A stretch of DNA of 64,000 nt from Xylogone sp. PMI_703 (Eukaryota; Ascomycota; Leotiomycetes), in assembly GCA_021399445.1 (NCBI GenBank), contig JAJTUQ010000003.1:6014001-6078000 (forward strand), given 5' to 3'. The notes under the pieces were generated by a model. It was not told the DNA's origin, ran no database searches, and saw nothing but the letters and a program-made list of their open reading frames with translations. Of this stretch, positions 57,692-64,000 are shown piece by piece (the stretch's first letter is position 1; every line of letters starts with the position of its first letter). The position numbers and the translations under genes are program-made.

Positions 57692-58478
57692 ATGTCGACA
57701 CCGTATCATTCAACCCATCTCTCGTACACACCTTGCTTTTCTTCCGACCACTCTCTATATCTGTCAACTGCATTAAGCGGAGCGGCAGATGAGTTATTCC
57801 CAGATGGCTTTGGTCCCCAGCAACCCGGACTTGCCGTGGATGATAGTGGTGTCATGCCAATTTCAACTCTTCCGAGCGCATGCATCAGAGAGCCAACGAA
57901 TTCTAAGAAAATAATTCGCAGAGCGCAGAACAGAGCTTCGTGAGTACAGCCAAAGCTGTGCAATAGAACTGTACTCAACCAACGGATTTGCTAATCCTGT
58001 ATACCCTCACAGGCAACGAGCCTTTCGAGACCGACAGAAAAAGTACGTCGAGAGTCTAAAAAGAAAAATACAAGACATGGAGAGAGCGTATGAGAGACTT
58101 GTAGAGGATAATAAGCACTTAGAGAGTGAGATTGCTCAAATAACAGGCATTAATGGCGAACATCAACAATCAAGCGGCATGGCGGATTCTCCAAGCCACC
58201 AGTCCCTTAAAATTGACCAGCAACTAACTAATGGGGATATATTGGAGACGGCGCCTAGTTGTTTGAGTGGGGTGTGCGAGCATGAACAAGGGGATGGCCG
58301 CGAAACTGGAGAAAAACTAGGCGGAGTACTATTCAACCTACCCAGTCCCGGTAGCATGAGTAACAGCCACGGCGCATCAAATGAAGACCTCATAGACTTA
58401 CAAGGTATTTGTGAGAAGTTGAAAGAATGCGGTGTTTTTGATACTGCAGTCGTCATGTTTTTTACAAAGAAAAGGTAG
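57692..58478 (+). CDS. AP-1/Yap-like bZIP transcription factor
   Basis: Two exons (57692-57939, 58013-58478) give 237 aa. The intron splits the basic region; splicing yields IIRRAQNRASQRAFRDRQ followed by KKYVESLKRKIQDME, which matches the Yap/AP-1 type (N-x-A-x-Q-R-A-F-R), then a short zipper with hydrophobic heptads (LKRKIQDMERAYERL, LESEIAQI). The rest is acidic and Ser/Gly-rich, ending with LQGICEKLKECGVFDTAV. The classic Cys-rich redox domains of Yap1 are reduced to a few Cys. It is a nuclear regulator by inference. At the edge of the oxidative gene group, it may be its second regulator. Confidence 0.92.
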
Positions 58479-59027
58479 CTAGTTCATTTTGAATAGAACG
58501 TATAGATAGAAATCGAACTAGGCCATCAGAGTAAAGACGCCTATACCGTATGCGCAGCCGAACTTTGAGAACCAGAAAGACTCATAATATATACGGCAAT
58601 CTACAAATAAAGAGATGCTAGTCTAAGAAAAACCATCTAGAATCAGGTAATTGTGCGTGTAAGCATCCTACCTAGCGTGAAGGATAGTACCACAATGCAG
58701 TGCAAGACATGAGTAATATGAGCAAGCAGTTAAATCAATACTAATTTAAAATATCTATCCCATGAAGCTTATTAATGTCACGTAAAAAGGGGTTATCTGC
58801 TCTATGTATTGCTCCAGTTATTCCTCGTTATGTAATCAAGATATTCGGTCTTGGCCCCAAGAAATGAATGAGCAGACTTTTTATCGTATATATTCGCCGC
58901 TTCACCACTGCTCATTATTGAACTCCCACATCTGCGCAATAGATAGCTAACACCCCAATGCGCTCTAGAATCGAATATCCACGCGGCCATAACATAAATC
59001 GACACGCATACAACACACAAAGCGAAA
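58479..59027. other. Intergenic region
   Basis: Between two plus-strand genes; AT-rich in the middle. No heat-shock element array was recognised upstream of the Hsp70-like gene. Confidence 0.5.
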
Positions 59028-61141
59028 ATGTGGCCAAGTGTCGTCCTTCACTCCTATTCATTAGCGACTATTCTCTGTCAACAAGTGGCCTTTCTTTCAT
59101 CCATATTTCCGGGCTCCGCCTACTACTTGGGTTCTGATAATGAACTTCATGATACAAGTACGTAAACAATTCGTCATTTTAATTGATTACCAATCACTAA
59201 TTTGATACCAGTCATCGCGATTGACCTAGGCTCAATGTATTCTCGCGTCGGTCTATTGCAAGATGGTCAAGTCAGCATTTTTACAAATCATCAAGGAAGC
59301 TGCCATACTCCTTCGTATGTAGCTTTTACAAATGAGGGCATCCTAGTCGGTGAAGCCGCTAAGAACCAGTCCGTCTTCTATCCAACAATTACCTTACTCG
59401 ACATTAAGTAAGCATCCATCTCCTACATCCCAAGGTCGAATGTGCTCATTTAGCATTGCTTTAGGCCGCTCATGATTCACAATTCTAATGATGCAGAAGT
59501 TCAAGCCATCATCCAAAATCACCAACTCGTCGTTAATTCCTGGATAGGACAACCTGTGGTCGATGTTGACGTTAACAGAATCAAGAAACGATTCTCTCCT
59601 GCGAGAATCTACGCGGCGATGCTTGAGGAGTTAAAACGAATTGCTGAATTACACGTTAAAAAGGCCGTTAAGTATGCTATTGTGACTGTTCCCGCTTACC
59701 TCGAGGATTCCCAGAGAGAAGCCATCATGGATGCTGGCGCTTTAGCCGGATTGGAAATTTTACGTGTCTTTCATGAACATGTTGCAGCGTCCCTCGCATA
59801 TGGATTAGATGAACTTAGTGTTGGCCAGGACGAGCGATTGGTTGTTATTTGCGATTTTGGAGCCCGCTCTTTTGACATTTCACTCTACGAGATCGATAGT
59901 GGCGTCCACGAACAACTCCAGACTTCTCATAATCCTCATTTAGGAGGTGTATCTTTTGACCAGATGGTTATGGAGCATTTTGTCGAACTCTGTCACGATA
60001 GATGGGGAATTGATATTAGGGAACACGCAAGGATCTGGAATAAGCTAATGGATGAGGTCGTAAACGCAAAACACGCGCTCTCTTTTGAAGAGTCCAGTCT
60101 TATCCGGGTGGAAGATTCTTCAACAGGTGTTAATATATCCGAGGTACTTACCCGATCCAGGTTTGAAGCAATGAATGCGGAATTATTTGAGAAGATATCG
60201 AACAGTATCAAGCAGGTTCTCAAGGATGCTAATATCAGTCAAAATTCTATAGATGATGTCATCCTGGCAGGTGGTTCGAACAATATGCCAAAAGTGCAAT
60301 GTCTCTTCGACAAATACTTCGGCTCAGAAAAAGTAAAGAAAGCAGTTAACCTCGATGAAGTTAATGTCTGGGGAGCAATTATCCACACAGATGTATTCCT
60401 AAGTGAAGTATTGGATTACAAGTATTGGGAACGTTGCACTGCAATGGTTACCGATTCAGTGATTAGCATTGAAACAAGCAACGGCAACTTCACTAAGCTT
60501 ATCGGGAAGACGAAATTTCTACCGGCCTATGCAACTCATGTTCTTACGACGTCCTCCGATAACCAAAGCACACTGCCAATCAAAATCTGTAAGTAATGGT
60601 ATCACTCAATTTCCTTATGCGTAGAAGCTAGCTGATCGATTTAGACAAGGATGACAACGACACAACCATGGGAAATTTATTGTTAGGAGAATTCGAACTT
60701 GGTGACATCAATCCAGCAAGCAGAGGAGTTTCAAGAATTGAAGTTTCAGCTTACCTTTCTAAAAACCAATTTTTGACAGTTCAGGCAACAGATATGGAGA
60801 CTGGTAATGTCAAAGGAGTCGTATTATGGACTGGTACCTTTCAGAATGACGAAGTTAATTCATTACATAACTCTTCTTACGATCCCAGCGTCAATATAGA
60901 AGAAGAGTATGATCACGAAAGATCACTGTGTTGTCTTAACAAGGTGAGACAGTTTACCACACTGTCACTTTCATATATTATAATAGAAGCTACTGCTAAC
61001 TACAAAGCCCTAAGGTTCGACATACTATCCAGATTCGAAATGATTCCTATGAGTGCGATTCAGATAGTTAATGTTCTCACAATTCTTAAAGTCTATCAGC
61101 GACTTTCTAGGGGTTTCTCGAAGCCTTTCAACAAGACTTAA
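59028..61141 (+). CDS. Divergent secretory Hsp70 (BiP/Kar2-like) paralogue
   Basis: Four exons (59028-59157, 59212-59407, 59465-60588, 60645-61141) give 648 aa, near BiP length, with all phases closing. The N-terminus has a hydrophobic segment (VAFLSSIFPGSAYY) that may act as a signal. The nucleotide-binding domain is recognisable but altered: IAIDLGSMYSRVGLL for canonical DLGTTYS, TPSYVAFTNEGILVGEAAKN, VPAYLEDSQREAIMDAGALAG, CDFGARSFDIS where DLGGGTFDVS is normal, and LAGGSNNMPKVQ for GGSTRIPK. So several phosphate-binding Gly/Thr residues are replaced. The substrate-binding domain is shortened and unlike BiP after residue 560, and there is no C-terminal HDEL/KDEL (ends PFNKT). It is likely a neofunctionalised or ATPase-impaired ER Hsp70-like protein. 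The final 60 residues are the least certain part of the model. Confidence 0.88.
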
Positions 61142-63033
61142 TTTCTCATAGCTATTAGATAATACTAAATAGCGGTACCCTATATTTCTGGAATATGCAG
61201 GTATTGCATGGATTTTATCAGAGTATAGAAGGGTAGGAATAATTTTGCAACGAAGTAGATATTTATAATACTCGAGATGTACCGCGAGGATTTTGGATTG
61301 CATACCAAAGCACACCTATATAAATAGTAAAGTTTATATCGTAGATAAGAGTGGTGTGTTCAAACTCAAATTAGATGTTACATCATACATTCATTTCATA
61401 GTAATCATAACCTACAATCCTAAGTGAGCCGATTAAATCCTTTTACCTTTAGAAGCCGTAAGATATCTCAGTAGACTGGAACTCAGTAAAGCCCTGTAGA
61501 TGCGTTGAATTTACCTAAAAAAAAGAATGAATTATTTCTAAGCTTTATGACTATCATCAAGATTTAATGGGAGTGATAAGAGAGCGCTCGATATATTAAA
61601 TCTGATCGACCGAGAGGTAGAAGGAAGGTGAAGTCATATGACGGGTTACTCAGGTGAGTTAGCTAATAAGCCGAGGGTGGTTGGCGTCTGAGCAAGACCA
61701 ACAAGCTGACTAACTGAGTGGAATCACAAAAGAGAAGGACTCACCTGGGCATACCGGAGCATGTAGCAACTAGAAGCATAAGAAAGATTCCCCTGTCAAA
61801 GTTGTACTAACTAGCTAGCATAATTTCAAATGAACAGGGTAGTACTTTTATCTAGGGACCAGGGCATTGTTCACGTAATTGTGCGTCGGTAGAATTAAGT
61901 AAATAAGCATAATATTGTGCCGTTTTATGAGCACAACATTCCGGCCTCGACGTCAGCTGGGAAATACCATACCGGTACTGTCTGCAAAGATGCCAAGGAC
62001 GGAGGTGCATCCATATTTGTACCCTGCGATGTCGAATTATGGAGAAGAATTAACGGGAAAATGGGCAGGCAGGAGCAGAAGTTCTCGGAATCTTACGAGC
62101 AGGAGTGACGCGCTGGAGAGTCTAATATCTTACACGCATGACACGGAGGATTGCTCGGTCGCTAAGAGCCAGAAACGGACCGGATAGTGAGGAAGAGCCG
62201 GACTCGTTGCTCGTCACCAACAGGTGGGAAAACATTCCAGCGGCGAAAGCTCTGGGAATTAAAATTATTATTCCGAAATAGCTTTTTATCCAAGGGACCT
62301 TGCTTGTGCATCAATCGGAAATGAAAGCTTAATTGATGACTTCTCGATCTACAGCAGATGAAACCTGGAGGTTAACTTGCGGGGAGTTGATACGGTATTA
62401 CCGTAAGCTGTGCTAATAACCGGTTATAAGCAACACCAATGCCCCAGGTTACGGGGCCGAGTGTGGAGATAGGGAGGTAAGGCAGGTGACCACTAATTAC
62501 CATATACTGTTAACAGCTAGAGGGCACGGCGAGACTTCTGGAGAAGCCAACAACAAAACTAGATTCGGTCTATGACTAGATACTGTATGGAGTAAACAAT
62601 CATCAGTTGGCAGGATAAAATGATGACAGATCAAGCATGTTATTGCATCTTCTTCGTGCGATACCTGATCCACCAACGCAGGTACAGCGCCAATTAGAGA
62701 GGCAAGAGAGCAAAGCCTCAAGGATGGTTAGATCTGCAATTCTACCAGGAGCACCGGAGTAGGGCCGTGGAAGGCTTTGAGGCTAGCAGGACGCGCAGGA
62801 CAAGGGATACAGCAGGCCGAAGAGGGAAAGAAGCTTAAGAAATGACAGGGACACATTCGCGAGGGGAAACCATGCTGTTTCCTGGGGGAGCTCGGGAAGC
62901 TGGGGAAACGAGGAGTATATATATGCTACGTCCTCATACCCTCGTCGTCCTGCACTCTTATAGCCCGCGATCTTCATTGCACTTCTCTTTTCAAGTCCGA
63001 ACTAGTAGGTTGTAGGACGGATATATTTAAAAG
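61142..63033. other. 1.9-kb intergenic region
   Basis: No gene supported. 61917-62108 on the plus strand is open and somewhat protein-like (GASIFVPCDVELWRRING), but has no family match that I recognise and overlaps another open frame. A TATA-like run (TATATATATG) lies near 62916-62925, about 110 bp before the GH79 start. Confidence 0.45.
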
Positions 63034-64000
63034 ATGATGCACGCGTTCCTTGCCGGTGCGCTGCTGCTCTCACAGTCAGTTGCGGCTACCTCGGTAGGAC
63101 CTTTGTATCCTTCCTATGTATCACTGTCAATTGAGTTGGGCTCATTCCCATCTTTCGCAGGTGAGGGAGAAATAATTCCGAATCAATCAATTGACGCAAA
63201 ATAAATACACTTCAAATGTATATGCTTTAAAAATTAATTGCTGACGTTTCACCTTAGGAACGAGGAAGCAGCCCAATGTTTACTCGAAGAACCTCCTCGA
63301 GTATCTTGCCAAGGCTCAAGGCAGTCCCTGTGTGATCCGTGTCGGGGGTAACTCTGCGTCAGTTACTCTATATCCAAGACTCTAATGACGTCTCACTGAC
63401 TTATCGCGATAGTGATCGTGCCATTTACGATTCAACGTTGACCACCGCAACTGCCTCACGATGCAGCGCCGACCCAGAAGCAATTCAGTGTATCGGCCCC
63501 AGCTTCTTTGACTCTTACGGCGCTTTCCCGGCCGGCACCAAATACTCACACAATTTCAATCTTGCAGCGAACAATGCTTCGGGATATGATACCCTTCTCC
63601 AGACAGCACCACTGGCCTGCAAAGCCCTTCGTGGCCAGCTTGATTCCTGGGAGATGGGCAACGAACCTGATCTCTTCCGAGGGAAATGGCGACCATCAGA
63701 CTGGACTGCCGCCCAGTACGAAGTCGAATGGAAAAATGCCACGGATCATCTTCGCACATATATCCAGAAGGCTTGTCCCGATTTGGCACGCAGCTTTGTG
63801 CTCACTGCTCCATCAGTCAGCTCTCCAGGATCTGGATTGAACGCAGCTGATATATTCAAGGCTGGTGAAGATAGCGAAGGAGATGTGAAGATAATTTCTG
63901 TCCATAACTACATGGGTGGTGCCACCCAACCGGGAGTAACACTCCAAGGAACGCTCATGAATCACACCAACGTAGTCAATGCGGTTCAAGGCCACGTCCG
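63034..64000 (+). CDS. Glycoside hydrolase family 79 enzyme (beta-glucuronidase-like), partial
   Basis: The 5' part only; the frame is open at the window end. Exons seen are about 63034-63160, 63258-63357 and 63413 onward (start position may be off by one base). Residues 1-19 are a signal peptide (HAFLAGALLLSQSVAA). Family motifs: YPSYVSLSIELGSFPSFAG at the mature N-terminus, CVIRVGGNSADRAIYD, and WEMGNEPDLFRG, in which Glu of NEP is the general acid/base. Further on, IISVHNYMGGA fits the next strand. The nucleophile Glu would lie beyond the window. Fungal GH79 enzymes remove glucuronic acid or 4-O-methyl-glucuronic acid from arabinogalactan-type plant glycans. It is a secreted carbohydrate-degrading enzyme, consistent with a plant-associated or saprotrophic life. 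Confidence 0.93.

Overview
This is a gene-rich piece of a nuclear genome from a filamentous ascomycete. The signs are many short introns (about 50-120 nt, GTAAGT-like donors, CTAAC-like branch sites, YAG acceptors), genes on both strands without operons, and fungus-only families: FunK1 kinase, PTH11/rhodopsin-like membrane receptor, Zn2Cys6 regulators, RTA1, CmcJ/AsaB-like oxygenase and a fungal CRY-DASH with a Gly/Arg tail. The mix looks like a Leotiomycete (Helotiales-type) fungus, but that is a guess from general knowledge. No rRNA, convincing tRNA, CRISPR or intact transposon was seen. Gene models below were spliced by eye; exon phases were checked and close.

Layout. 0-10 kb: CRY-DASH photoreceptor/photolyase, an AsaB-like hydroxylase, then a 2.7-kb gene desert and a coiled-coil protein. 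10-20 kb: amidase, GPI-anchored wall protein, FunK1 kinase with an in-frame stop or an unusual intron, and a secreted FAD (BBE-type) oxidase. 20-31 kb: gene remnants, a PTH11-like receptor, a short-chain dehydrogenase (SDR), a PIN-type auxin-efflux-carrier-like transporter, a second SDR, a bZIP/DUF3425 regulator and a small Cys-rich secreted protein (effector candidate). 31-45 kb: a gene-poor block, an acidic amphipathic protein, a SMI1/KNR4 protein split by an in-frame TAG, a Zn2Cys6 regulator divergent from an RTA1 exporter, a third SDR, and an F-box-like gene broken by a frameshift.

45-59 kb holds the most coherent group: alpha/beta hydrolase, cytochrome P450, Zn2Cys6 regulator, epoxide hydrolase, cupin, medium-chain reductase and an AP-1-like bZIP. 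It resembles a small oxidative metabolic cluster (P450, epoxide hydrolase, cupin, reductase, plus regulators) that lacks any visible polyketide, peptide or terpene synthase. The P450 appears to have lost a splice acceptor, so the pathway may be decaying. 59-64 kb: a divergent secretory Hsp70 (BiP-like) with altered ATPase motifs, and the 5' part of a GH79 glycosidase that runs off the window.

A theme of the window is gene decay: the FunK1, SMI1/KNR4, F-box and P450 loci and the 20.5-kb remnant each carry a stop, frameshift or splice defect within otherwise well preserved coding sequence. This fits an accessory, fast-turnover region, although sequencing errors cannot be excluded from one sequence.
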